A model generated the notes under the pieces. The model did not search any database, was not told the origin of the DNA, and saw only the letters and a list, made by a program, of their open reading frames with translations. From the NCBI RefSeq assembly GCF_958450345.1, contig NC_088784.1, forward strand, positions 47,918,870 through 47,982,869: 64,000 nt of DNA. Direction: 5' to 3'. A program made the translations under genes and the position numbers. This stretch comes from Calliphora vicina (taxonomy: Eukaryota > Arthropoda > Insecta > Diptera > Calliphoridae). Shown here one piece after another: positions 51,639 to 61,700 of the stretch (positions within the stretch are counted from its first letter, which is position 1; the number at the start of each line of letters is the position of its first letter).

Positions 51639-52142
51639 GATGGCGCCCAACGTGGGGCCGGGATACAGTCTGAAACTTTTAAGTAACGCTTATGATATCA
51701 TCTTGTTACACACAGATTTGTTCTGCTCTGCGAAACTTTTTTTTTTATTGGAAATGATATTTTATTTAAGATTAGTTTACTGGAGATGCAAGCTCTATTG
51801 CGATCAATATGCATATAGACTTGACCGTAAATGATTCTTATTTGAAAACTTTTCTCAATTATCAAACCAGATTTGTGTAGGATCAATAGCTACCTGGTAG
51901 ATATTATGAATGATTTTGATGTTAGGAATTGTAGGTCACTTGGAATTATTACTTTTCGTTGTCTGTTCTTTGACAGATTAGTAATCCAGTAATTGAAATT
52001 TTAAACAGAAAAATAACGAAAATATTTGCCATTTAGGAACATTCAAAATTTTATTCAAGTTGCACATTTTAATTATACCACTACTTATGTTTGGCTTCTC
52101 TTATACTACTTTAAACTTTTATGAAAATAATCATTACTAACA
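51639..52142 (+). other. 5' leader of the LTR element
   Basis: 504 bp between LTR and gag start, AT-rich. It holds the primer binding site at its 5' end. The gag start at 52143 has the context AACAATGG, close to the Drosophila start consensus. A short ATG frame (51640-51834) begins inside the primer binding site; it is a by-product or at most an upstream reading frame. Nothing else was recognised. Confidence 0.7.
51641..51658 (+). promoter_or_regulatory. primer binding site for tRNA-Lys
   Basis: TGGCGCCCAACGTGGGGC lies two bases after the 5' LTR. Its complement, ending in GCGCCA, is the 3' end of insect tRNA-Lys(CTT) with CCA added, as I recall it. All 18 bases appear to pair. It primes minus-strand DNA synthesis. 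tRNA-Lys priming fits Osvaldo-like and other insect gypsy-group elements. Confidence 0.88.
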
Positions 52143-53561
52143 ATGGAATCAGTTAAGTGTATGATATGTTCAAATCCTATGAATACTTCTGAACCATTAG
52201 TTTCCACTAAATGTCATCATACTTTTCATCAGAATTGTATGTCCAAATATATTGAAACGACACCATTTTGTCCAACATGTAAAAACTCGGTTAACAATTC
52301 TTCACTTATTCAATTTACATTACCATCGGGTTCATCTACCCCTCAAGGTGCTATACCTAAAAGAATTACTCGAAAAACTCGACCCTCAAATAGAAATGTT
52401 CAGGTTAATGAAAATGTAAATGTTTCTAGTCTAGAACAACTTTTAGAAAATCGTACAGTTGTAGAAAACTTGAATCAGAATGAATTTACAAAGTTATATG
52501 AAATTATTGAAAAATTATCACAGAAATTGGAAAGACTTGAAATGAATGTAAATTCTGAACCACAATTTCCCAGAGAATTATTTCCTCCAACAACTTATCG
52601 TACCTCTATAGCCTCAAATCCTCCAAACCATGAAAATAGAAATCCACGAAACCAAGAACGACTTTCGGATTTTCCGAATTTTAACACCGCGGATAATGAT
52701 GGACATAGTCATCATAGAAATCAAAGTTCTGTATCTTCTGTCATGTTGACAAACAGCAGTAAAGTAGTGAGTCTCATAAACAGTTGGAATGTCAGGTTTG
52801 ATGGGAATTCGACTAATTTTCCCGCAAACAAATTTATTTATATGATCACTGCTTTGACTAATGACAACCTAGGTGGGAATTTCCAGTTACTATGTGACCA
52901 TTTTCATATTTTACTTACCGGTAGAGCGAGGGAATGGTATTGGGAATATAGAAGCTCAGTTCCTAAAATAGTTTGGCAACCTCTTTGTAACGCAATCAAG
53001 TCGTATTTTGCGGATCACTTCTCGGACAATGACATAAGGGAGATGATTCGAGACCGGAAGCAATTGTTAGGTGAAAGTTTTGAAGAATATTATTGCGCTA
53101 TTATGAAACTTTGTAGCAGACTAAAATATAAATTTTCTGAAGTAGAACTTGTTGAACTACTTAGCCGAAATCTGCGACCACAACTTCGTAAGGAATTGTT
53201 TTATACCAACATAAATAATGTAGCACATTTAAGATTTTTAATGCTTAGGCGAGAACATTTAAGTAAAGAAATGGAAAGGAGAAATGAATGTAATAACTTG
53301 AGACCGACACACAGAAAGGTAAATGAAATTGAGTTCGATGAATTAGAAGAAGAATTTAAGCAGGATATCTCCGAAATAGATAAAGTATCAGATGTAGTTT
53401 GTTGGAACTGTAGGCAGAAAGGACATAGATTCACCGATTGTCTGGAGGAAAGATCCATATTCTGCTATGGTTGCGGCACACAGAATGTATTTAGACCAAA
53501 TTGCGTAAACTGTCAGGACCAGGGAAACGGAAGAGCGAGCGGCTTCCGCTCGAGAAAGTAA
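52143..53561 (+). CDS. gag: Gag polyprotein with N-terminal RING-H2 finger
   Basis: 472 residues. Residues 6-46 form a canonical RING-H2 finger: C6-x2-C9-x14-C24-x-H26-x2-H29-x2-C32-x10-C43-P-x-C46. The spacing fits E3 ubiquitin ligases, including a hydrophobic residue between the first two Cys and Pro after the seventh ligand. Residues about 98-140 look like a coiled coil (LEQLLENRT...KLYEIIEKLSQKLERLEM). A Gag core (about 200-375) has SWNVRFDG, LLTGRAREWYWEY and LGESFEEYY, as in Ty3/gypsy capsid domains. A CCHC zinc knuckle follows (C420, C423, H428, C433), then CX2CX9CX2C (C441, C444, C454, C457). Gag assembles the particle and binds element RNA. A RING at the N-terminus of Gag is not something I know as usual in this superfamily; any ligase role is inference. 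It ends at TAA 53559-53561, overlapping pol. Confidence 0.93.
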   Translation: MESVKCMICSNPMNTSEPLVSTKCHHTFHQNCMSKYIETTPFCPTCKNSVNNSSLIQFTLPSGSSTPQGAIPKRITRKTRPSNRNVQVNENVNVSSLEQLLENRTVVENLNQNEFTKLYEIIEKLSQKLERLEMNVNSEPQFPRELFPPTTYRTSIASNPPNHENRNPRNQERLSDFPNFNTADNDGHSHHRNQSSVSSVMLTNSSKVVSLINSWNVRFDGNSTNFPANKFIYMITALTNDNLGGNFQLLCDHFHILLTGRAREWYWEYRSSVPKIVWQPLCNAIKSYFADHFSDNDIREMIRDRKQLLGESFEEYYCAIMKLCSRLKYKFSEVELVELLSRNLRPQLRKELFYTNINNVAHLRFLMLRREHLSKEMERRNECNNLRPTHRKVNEIEFDELEEEFKQDISEIDKVSDVVCWNCRQKGHRFTDCLEERSIFCYGCGTQNVFRPNCVNCQDQGNGRASGFRSRK

Positions 53562-56500
53562 AATGTTTCAATTCTATTTCAACACAGACTTCACTTGACT
53601 TAACAGCTCAGAATTTGAATAATTCAACAAATATCAGCATTGACAATCAAGTTAAATTAAACCAATTACTACCTTACCATGAGAGACTTTTAAGATATCA
53701 GATTGCTAGAGAACGAATATTTTGTGAGAAATTTAATTTGGAGAATAATAATAACAATAGGCTAAAACAGAAGCGTAATACTAAAAGATTAAGGCAATTT
53801 TGGAAGAACAATATTACTAATAGGAAATGTATAAAACATTCGTTGAATGCAATTGAGCAAATTGTAGACGATACTCGATTTTTTGTCAGACTTGCACTTT
53901 TTGAAATGAATTTAGTAGGCCTCATAGACACAGGTGCCTCAGTCACATGCATATCTGGGTTAGCAGCGAAAGATTTTCTAGAAAAGGATATTCAATATAG
54001 ACATCTAAAGGAAAGTGTAACAACTGCAGGTGGACGAAAATATAATGTATTAGGTCATATTGACACCGAAATTGAATTTCGTGGTCTGAGAAATTTAATA
54101 AGAGTGTATATAATACCTGATTTGAGAAATGACTTATACTTAGGAATTGATTTTGTAAGAAAATTTAACTTGTTGAATTTGAACCTGTTAGAAATTAATA
54201 GCTTATCCATTTCTGATTCAGAAAATTGCCATGAGCTTACTCTTTTGATGCGTGAAAAGTTAGATAACGTAATAAAACAATTTCCTTCTTATGAACGTGA
54301 CGGCTTAGGGAAAACACCTCTAATAGAACATTCGATAGAAATACTTAAGGACACAAAACCTATCAAACAGAGGTATTTCTCTGTGTCACCGGCCATTGAG
54401 AAGTTGATTCACGCGGAAATTGATAATATGCTGGCCATGAACGTTATAGAAGAAGCACCACCGAACTGCCCCTGGAGTAGCCCCGTTACGCTTGTTAGAA
54501 AAAATGGTAAGTCAAGGTTATGTTTGGATTCAAGGAAGTTAAATTCAGTTACGGTCAGGGATGCATATCCCCAACCGAAGATTAGTAACATTCTCTCCCG
54601 GTTACCTAAGGCTGAGTTTATAACTTCCTTGGATCTCAAACATGCCTTTTGGCAGATCGGTTTGGCTCAAAATTCCCGTGACATGACTGCCTTTACCATA
54701 CCTAACAGACCTTTGTATAGGTTTAAAGTCATGCCATTTGGGCTTACAAACGCACCCCAAACGATGAGCCGTCTCATGGACATCATAATTCCGGCTACGC
54801 TTAGAAATCGAGTATTTATCTATTTGGATGATTTACTTTTAGTATCTCAGAATTTTCAAGAACACTTAGATTTGCTTCTCGAAGTTGCCAATATTTTAAG
54901 AAAGTCAGGCCTTACACTAAATATTACAAAATGTAAATGGTGTTTGAAGGAAGTGAGGTATCTAGGATACATTATCGGAAATGGAGTCATCAAAGCCGAC
55001 CCGGACAAAATATTAGCCATTAGGGATTTACCACCTCCGAAGTCTGTCCGCGATGTAAGAAAATTTCTTGGCCTTGCCAGCTGGTACAGGCGTTTTATCG
55101 ACAACTTTTCTGAACTGACTGCACCAATTTCGGACCTGACTAAGAAGTCTAAAACATTCACCTGGAATGAAAACGCAAACTTGGCCTTTGAGAAATTAAA
55201 ATTATGTTTAACAACTGCTCCTGTTCTAATTACACCAAATTTTGATGAGCCTTTTATAATTCAGTGCGATGCGTCCAAACTAGGTATTGGAGGAGTTTTA
55301 GCACAAAATGACACAGAAGGTGTTGAGAGGCCGATTGCCTTTTATTCATATAAGCTAAACCAAGCACAGAAAAACTACTCCATTACCGAGCTTGAATGCT
55401 TAGCGGCTGTCAAATGCATTGAAAAATTTCGCGAGTACGTTGAAGGGCACAAATTTAAAGTCGTAACAGACCATGCGAGCCTGCAATGGCTCATGAGACA
55501 GACTGATCTGAACGGACGTTTAGCGAGATGGTCACTTCGACTTCAGGGTTTTGATTTCTCCATAGAGCATCGGAAAGGGAGTCTTCAAACCGTTCCTGAT
55601 GCTTTATCACGTCTTTCACTTGAAGCTATTTCTCCTATTGAAGTCGAACCGGATATTGACATACAATCTCCATCTTTTGAGAGCCCCGACTACGTTAAAC
55701 TTCGAGATTCAATTATAAATAATAGTGTTTTTCCAGACCTGAAGGTCATAGATAAGTTTGTGTACAAACGGACGGAATTTTCAAATGGTAATCCTTTTAA
55801 CGAATCTTCTTCATGGAAGCTATGGGTGCCTTCCGCTTTGACAAGTGAGGTCATTTATAGGGCACACTCTTTGCCAAATTCATCTCATTGTGGTGTGGGA
55901 AAAACCCTTGATAAAATAAGACGAAACATGTATTGGCCGAAAATGTCTCACGAAGTAAGAAATTTCATTTCAAAATGTGATGTTTGTAAACAATCGAAAG
56001 CTCCGAACACAATTTTAAGACCATTAATGGGAGATAGGATTGAATCTGAAAGACCATTTCAAAGAATTTATATGGACTTTTTGGGTCCATATCCCCGGTC
56101 CAAATGTGGCCATGTAGGCATTTTAGTTATATTGGATCATTTCACAAAATTCCCAATTCTAAAACTAGTGAAAAGATTTGCGTCTGCAGAAATTTGTAAC
56201 TTCGTTGAATCGGATGTTTTCCATCTATTCGGAGTACCCGAGTTTGTGGTCACAGACAACGGTAGTCAGTTTAAGTCTGTTCTATTTGAAACTCTTTTGG
56301 AGAAATATGGTGTGAAACACATATTTACAGCTTCATATAGTCCGCAGTCTAACTCATCGGAAAGACTAAATCGATCAATTTTGGCGGCTATACGTTCATA
56401 CCTCAAACAGGATCAACGTGAGTGGGATTCCCATCTCAGTAATATATGTGTTGCACTACGTAGTCTTATTCATTCTTCAATTGGTTATTCTCCGTTTCAC

Positions 56501-56890
56501 GTTTTATTTGGTTACCCTATGATCACCCATGCTAAAGCTTATCAGTTACTAAGAAATATAAGTTCATTGGGAAGTGGTGAAGATATTCAACATTCCGACA
56601 AACTCCAAATTATACGTGAAAAGGTGAAAGAAAATTTGGAAAGAGCATATAATTCATATAAGAAAACTTATAATCTTCGTGCTAAAGAGATAAGTTATAA
56701 GGTTGGCGATGAGGTGTATAGAAGGAATTTTGCTCTAAGTAGCAAACCTAATGACTTTTGTGCTAAGCTGGCACCAAAATTTCTTAAGTGCAGGGTAGAT
56801 AAACGGATTGGTAATTGTTACTATGAAATTTCAGATTTACAAGGAAGGAAAATAGGTACATTCCACGCTAAAGATTTAAGGCCTAGATAA
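53495..56890 (+). CDS. pol: Pol polyprotein: protease, reverse transcriptase, RNase H, integrase
   Basis: Open frame of about 1130 codons, probably entered by -1 frameshift at about 53528 rather than from its own start; no suitable ATG lies at the beginning. Numbered from the TTG at 53501: protease with DTGA at 143-146; reverse transcriptase (about 285-460) with LDSRKLN, LDLKHAFWQI, MPFGLTNAP and YLDD at 441-444; RNase H from QCDASKLG (D590) to the TDHASLQWL region; integrase with an HHCC zinc domain (H789, H796, C826, C829) and catalytic D859, D919 and E954. Thirty-four residues separate the last two. The C-terminal GPF/GPY-like module reads KLAPKFLKCRV near 1090. No chromodomain. All catalytic residues are intact. 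Lineage is judged Osvaldo/Ulysses-like from motif wording. Confidence 0.95.
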   Translation, partial: TKLRKLSGPGKRKSERLPLEKVKCFNSISTQTSLDLTAQNLNNSTNISIDNQVKLNQLLPYHERLLRYQIARERIFCEKFNLENNNNNRLKQKRNTKRLRQFWKNNITNRKCIKHSLNAIEQIVDDTRFFVRLALFEMNLVGLIDTGASVTCISGLAAKDFLEKDIQYRHLKESVTTAGGRKYNVLGHIDTEIEFRGLRNLIRVYIIPDLRNDLYLGIDFVRKFNLLNLNLLEINSLSISDSENCHELTLLMREKLDNVIKQFPSYERDGLGKTPLIEHSIEILKDTKPIKQRYFSVSPAIEKLIHAEIDNMLAMNVIEEAPPNCPWSSPVTLVRKNGKSRLCLDSRKLNSVTVRDAYPQPKISNILSRLPKAEFITSLDLKHAFWQIGLAQNSRDMTAFTIPNRPLYRFKVMPFGLTNAPQTMSRLMDIIIPATLRNRVFIYLDDLLLVSQNFQEHLDLLLEVANILRKSGLTLNITKCKWCLKEVRYLGYIIGNGVIKADPDKILAIRDLPPPKSVRDVRKFLGLASWYRRFIDNFSELTAPISDLTKKSKTFTWNENANLAFEKLKLCLTTAPVLITPNFDEPFIIQCDASKLGIGGVLAQNDTEGVERPIAFYSYKLNQAQKNYSITELECLAAVKCIEKFREYVEGHKFKVVTDHASLQWLMRQTDLNGRLARWSLRLQGFDFSIEHRKGSLQTVPDALSRLSLEAISPIEVEPDIDIQSPSFESPDYVKLRDSIINNSVFPDLKVIDKFVYKRTEFSNGNPFNESSSWKLWVPSALTSEVIYRAHSLPNSSHCGVGKTLDKIRRNMYWPKMSHEVRNFISKCDVCKQSKAPNTILRPLMGDRIESERPFQRIYMDFLGPYPRSKCGHVGILVILDHFTKFPILKLVKRFASAEICNFVESDVFHLFGVPEFVVTDNGSQFKSVLFETLLEKYGVKHIFTASYSPQSNSSERLNRSILAAIRSYLKQDQREWDSHLSNICVALRSLIHSSIGYSPFHVLFGYPMITHAKAYQLLRNISSLGSGEDIQHSDKLQIIREKVKENLERAYNSYKKTYNLRAKEISYKVGDEVYRRNFALSSKPNDFCAKLAPKFLKCRVDKRIGNCYYEISDLQGRKIGTFHAKDLRPR
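53522..53552 (+). promoter_or_regulatory. -1 ribosomal frameshift signal between gag and pol
   Basis: The heptamer G GGA AAC (53522-53528) sits exactly in the gag-frame X_XXY_YYZ register. Seven bases later a perfect 7 bp, GC-rich hairpin CGAGCGG-CTT-CCGCTCG spans 53536-53552. The pol frame is -1 to gag and is open from 53495 (after TAG at 53492-53494), so a slip here joins Gag residue 462 to Pol before the gag stop at 53559. GGGAAAC is a known slippery site in retroviruses, and a 5-9 nt spacer before a stem is the usual layout. Efficiency cannot be read from sequence, and a pseudoknot partner was not identified. Confidence 0.85.
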
Positions 56891-58046
56891 TTTAATTATT
56901 TCACCGTTTTCCAGTAAAATTTTAGATTAAAATATTAATGAAAATTTAACTGTGTTGTGACGGTTTCATGATTATTGAGACTTTCTACATTTTGATTAAG
57001 TATTTATTGTTTTAGTTTCATTACCCTTTTACCATCACTGATTGTTTTTTTCTATCGTTTATTATTCGCAATTTGTTTCAATTCCATTTTATACCCTTTT
57101 AATTACGAATGAGTTGAACTCATCAATGAATTTACAATATCCCGTTACATTTTTTTTTTCTTTGAGATTATTAATGAAATTTAAGATTATCAATGGAATT
57201 TAATATTCTCAATTTATGAAGGAAAAAACAAGATAGGTATATATGTATACCGATTCTCTTTAAGTTGTTCTTGACTTGATAAAACGATGAACGAAATGGG
57301 GCGAATCAATTGAAGATTGGTCGTGACGAGATTAAGTTGATGAATAGTCGTAATTTATTTATATAAAAATTTTAAAACTATCTTCTTATAAAATAGTGGA
57401 AAAATTAATTAAAATTAAAACAAACAAAAATAAATATTTTAACGAAAAATATTTGTATTAAAAAAAAAAAAAAAAAAAAAAAAGATTAGATCGACTATTG
57501 TTAAATACTTTGGGTATAACATTTGTCGGAGACAATTTGGACCCATGTGCTGTGGACAACGTGGCCGAATTTCAATTTATATTTGGAAAGTTCGAGACTC
57601 CACTTTCTAAAGTCGACATGAAACCTCTTCATTACATAATTTAAATTTTTCATGTCGAATTAAAAAAAATAAAATTTACAAAATTAAAATTAAATTCCAA
57701 ATAATTAAATCAAAATTATTTAGTTGATTTGAATTATAAATTTGTATATATGTATTTAAACCAATAATTTTATATTTAAAATCAAAAAAAGTTTTAAATA
57801 TTACTATTGTTATTAATGTCTTGTTTTATTTGTTATTGTTGTTAAATTTTCAAATTATTAATTTTAATCATTGTTAAAATTTCTAAATTTGCATAACTAT
57901 TTGTTCCCTGTTATTATTGTTGTTAAATTTATACATTTCCTCATGTTTCCTCATTATTTGTTTCACTCTTCAAGTGATCAATGGTTTAAAGTAATTTGTT
58001 GTTTTTGTAATTTATATTTTAATTAAGAGCTTTTTTTTTTTTTTTT
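56891..58046 (+). other. 3' non-coding region of the LTR element (no env)
   Basis: About 1.16 kb between the pol stop (TAA) and the 3' LTR. It is very AT-rich with stops in all frames and no ORF of note, so an env gene is absent. It includes a 24-nt A tract (57460-57483), TTTATT and AATTA repeats, and a 17-nt T tract (58031-58047) directly at the 3' LTR. A classic polypurine tract, which should lie at the LTR edge, is not evident: the bases before the T tract are TTAATTAAGAGC. Confidence 0.8.
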
Positions 58047-58777
58047 TGCAATTGCGATTCTCTTAAAAATTATCTCTTAAGTATTCTTTTTTGTAATTAT
58101 TATTATTGAAATTCGATAAAAGGCAACAACATCTGATGTTTCACCAACAACAACTGCACAGGCCTGAGCAACGTTAAATGAAACTACAGTGAGTAGCAAA
58201 ATAAATTTAAGAGTTAAGTACAATTATATACAATAATTTATATAGGTATATTACATTTAAATTTTGCATATTATAACTTTAAATTTTGTTACCATTTCAA
58301 ATGTGTATTTAAGTAATTATTATTTCTTTGTTTATTAATAAATTTAAAATGAATTCTAACTAATTTGTTTGAAGTTAAGAAAGCCAAACTAATGTAGTGA
58401 TGGTAATGTATAGGGGTACTCAGGCAGATAATATGGACTATATTGAGAACTATGGTTGGTGAGGGCAACGATCTAATATATCTAAAGATCATATATAGTG
58501 TGCAATTTGATAATACATTAATCATTAAAGTCCGTTAATTTAAACGTCCGAGGTCCGTCCGAAAACTAAGGGTACTTCTAATTATAACTATTTTTTTTTT
58601 CTTATTGAATTGTAAAGCACGTTCAACTTTGTTTTGGTATAAGTGGGATATGATTGTGACAAAGAACCCTACACCATCCGGCGAGTTATAGCCTTAAATA
58701 AGAACGTGTAGTCACAACATTCCTTAAATATTCCATCTTTAACATTACGCATAAATTTACGAAAATATACCATTACA
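58047..58777 (+). repeat. 3' LTR
   Basis: 731 bp, identical to 50908-51638 except A at 58673 for C at 51534. It ends CATTACA and is followed directly by satellite starting ATATATGCAGGTG, with no duplicated target bases. Confidence 0.92.
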
Positions 58778-61700
58778 ATATATGCAGGTGTATCGGAAAT
58801 TTTTCGAAAAATGTCCCAAAATTACCCCAGTTTTTAACGACTTCATATAAATCGCAATTTTAAAAGGCCATAAAGAGCTAGGAAGCTAATTATTTTTAAA
58901 TTTGGATTGCATGAGATTGTAGCTTTCTAACAAGGTATAACTTAAGTAGCTAGCATAAATAGTACCCGATATATATGCGGGTATATCGGACATTTTTCGC
59001 AAAATGTCCCAAAATTACCCCAGTTTTTAACGACTTCATATAAATCGCAATTTTAAAAGGCCATAAAGAGCTAGGAAGCTAATTTTTTTATATTTGGATT
59101 GCATGAGATAGTAGCTTTCCAACAAGGTATAACTTAAGTAGCTAGCATAAATAGTACCCGATATATATGCGGGTATATCGGACATTTTTCGAAAAATGTC
59201 CCAAAATTACCCCAGTTTTTAACGACTTCATATAAATCGCAATTCTAAAGGCCGCTAAAGAGCTAGGAAACTCATTTTTTTATATTTGGATTGTATGAGA
59301 TTGTAGCTTTCTAACAAGGTATAACCTAAGTAGCTAGCATAAATAGTACCCGATATATATGCGGGTATATCGGACATTTTTCGCAAAATGTCCCAAAATT
59401 ACCCCAGTTTTTAACGACTTCATATAAATCGCAATTTTAAAAGGCCATAAAGAGCTAGGAAGCTAATTTTTTTTATATTTGGATTGCATGAGATTGTAGC
59501 TTTCTAACAAGGTATAACTTAAGTAGCTAGCATAAATAGTACCCGATATATATGCGGGTATATCGGACATTTTTCGAAAAATGTACCAAAATTACACCAG
59601 TTTTTAACGACTTCATATAAATCGCAATTTTAAAAGGCCCTAAAGAGCTAGGGAGCTAAATTTTTTTATATTTGGATTGCATGAGATTGTAGCTTTCTAA
59701 CAAGGTATAACTTAAGTAGCTAGCATAAATAGTACCCGATATATATGCGGGTATATCGGACATTTTTCGAAAAATGTCACAAAATTACCCCAGTTTTTAA
59801 CGACTTCATATAAATCGCAATTCTAAAGGCCGCTAAAGAGCTAGGAAACTCATTTTTTATATATTTGGATTGTATGAGATTGTAGCTTTTTAACAAGGTA
59901 TAACTTAAGTATATATGCGGGTATATCAGACATTTTTCGAAAAATGTCCCAAAATTACCCCAGTTTTTAACGACTTCATATAAATCGCAATTCTAAAGGC
60001 CGGTAAAGAGCTAGGAAACTCGTTTTTTTATATTTGGATTGCATGAGTTTGTAGCTTTCTAACAAGGTATAACTTAAGTAGCTAGCATAAATAGTCCCCG
60101 ATATATATGCAGGTATATCGGAAATTTTTCGAAAAATGTCCCAAAATTACCCCAGTTTTTAACGACTTCATATAAATCGCAATTTTAAAAGGCCATAAAG
60201 AGCTAGGAAGCAAATTATTTTTAAATTTGGATTGCATGAGATTGTAGCTTTCTAACAAGGTATAACTTAAGTAGCTAGCATAAATAGTACCCGATATATA
60301 TGCGGGTATATCGGACATTTTTCGCAAAATGTCCCAAAATTACCCCAGTTTTTAACGACTTCATATAAATCGCAATTTTAAAAGGCCATAAAGAGCTAGG
60401 AAGCTAATTATTTTTAAATTTGGATTGCATGAGATAGTACCTTTCTAACAAGGTATAACTTAAGTAGCTAGCATAAATAGTACCCGATATATATGCGGGT
60501 ATATCGGACATTTTTCGCAAAATGTCCCAAAATTACACCAGTTTTTAACGACTTCATATAAATCGCAATTTTAAAAGGCCCTAAAGAGCTAGGAAGCTAA
60601 ATGTTTTTTATATTTGGATTGCATGAGATTGTAGCTTTCTAACAAGGTATAACTTAAGTAGCTAGCATAAATAGTACCCGATATATATGCGGGTATATCG
60701 GACATTTTTCGAAAAATGTCACAAAATTACCCCAGTTGTTAACGACTTCATATAAATCGCAATTCTAAAGGCCGCTAAAGAGCTAGGAAACTCATTTTTC
60801 GCAAAATGTCCCAAAATTACCCCAGTTTTTAACGACTTCATATAAATCGCAATTTTAAAAGGCCCTAAAGAGCTAGGAAGCTAAATGTTTTTTATATTTG
60901 GATTGCATGAGATTGTAGCTTTCTAACAAGGTATAACATAAGTAGCTAGCATAAATAGTACCCGATATATATGCGGGTATATCGGACATTTTTCGAAAAA
61001 TGTCCCAAAATTACCCCAGTTTTTAACGACTTCATATAAATCGCAATATTAAAAGGCCATAAAGAGGTAGGAAGCTAATTATTTTTAAATTTGGATTGCA
61101 TGAGATTGTAGCTTTCTAACAAGGTATAACTTAAGTAGGTAGCATAAATAGTACCCGATATATATGCGGGTATATCGGACATTTTTCGCAAAATGTCCCA
61201 AAATTACACCAGTTTTTAACGACTTCATATAAATCATTTTTCATTTTTTTATATTTGGATTGCATTAGAATGTAGCTTTCTAACAAGGTATAACTTTTAT
61301 AACTAGCTAGCATAAATAGTGACCGATATATATGCAGGTATAGCTTTCTAACAAGGTATAACTTAAGTAGCTAGCATAAATAGTACCCGATATATATGCG
61401 GGTATATCGGACATTTTTCGCAAAATGTCCCAAAATTACCCCAGTTTTTAACGACTTCATATAAATCGCAATTTTAAAAGGCCATAAAGAGCTAGGAAGC
61501 TACTTATTTTTAAATTTGGATTGCATGAGATTGTAGCTTTCTAACAAGGTATAACTTAAGTAGCTAGCATAAATAGTACCCGATATATATGCGGGTATAT
61601 CGGACATTTTTTGCAAAATGTCCCAAAATTACCCCAGTTTTTAACGACTTCATATAAATCGCAATTCTAAAGGCCGGTAAAGAGCTAGGAAACTCATTTT

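Larger units (their letters stand above)
50908..58777 (+). mobile_element. Ty3/gypsy LTR retrotransposon, Osvaldo/Ulysses-like, RING-Gag
   Basis: Full-length element of about 7.87 kb: 5' LTR, tRNA-Lys primer site, leader, gag, pol in the -1 frame, a 1.15 kb 3' non-coding region and 3' LTR. The pol domain order PR-RT-RH-IN places it in Ty3/gypsy. The RT and integrase wording (LDSRKLNSVT, YLDDLLLVS, QSNSSERLNRS) and the tRNA-Lys site suggest the Osvaldo/Ulysses lineage; that lineage call is from memory of the family and is moderate. No env is present. All coding frames are open and the LTRs differ at one base, so the copy is young and possibly active. Flanks do not match each other and there is no target-site duplication, so the present junctions were made or altered by recombination. 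Confidence 0.93.

Noticed and set aside
51640..51886. Short frames in the 5' leader of the LTR element (both strands)
   Set aside because: The plus frame starts inside the primer binding site and has no domain; the minus frame overlaps it. At most a chance upstream reading frame.
53501..53503. TTG as a true start of Pol
   Set aside because: Non-ATG starts of this sort are not expected here; a frameshift signal placed in the overlap explains Pol expression better.
53201..55161. Minus-strand frames of 76-101 codons within gag and pol
   Set aside because: Shadows of the plus-strand coding frames, which contain all conserved motifs.
56650..56890. Chromodomain at the integrase C-terminus
   Set aside because: The C-terminal sequence is a GPF/GPY-like module ending soon after; no chromodomain aromatic cage pattern is seen.
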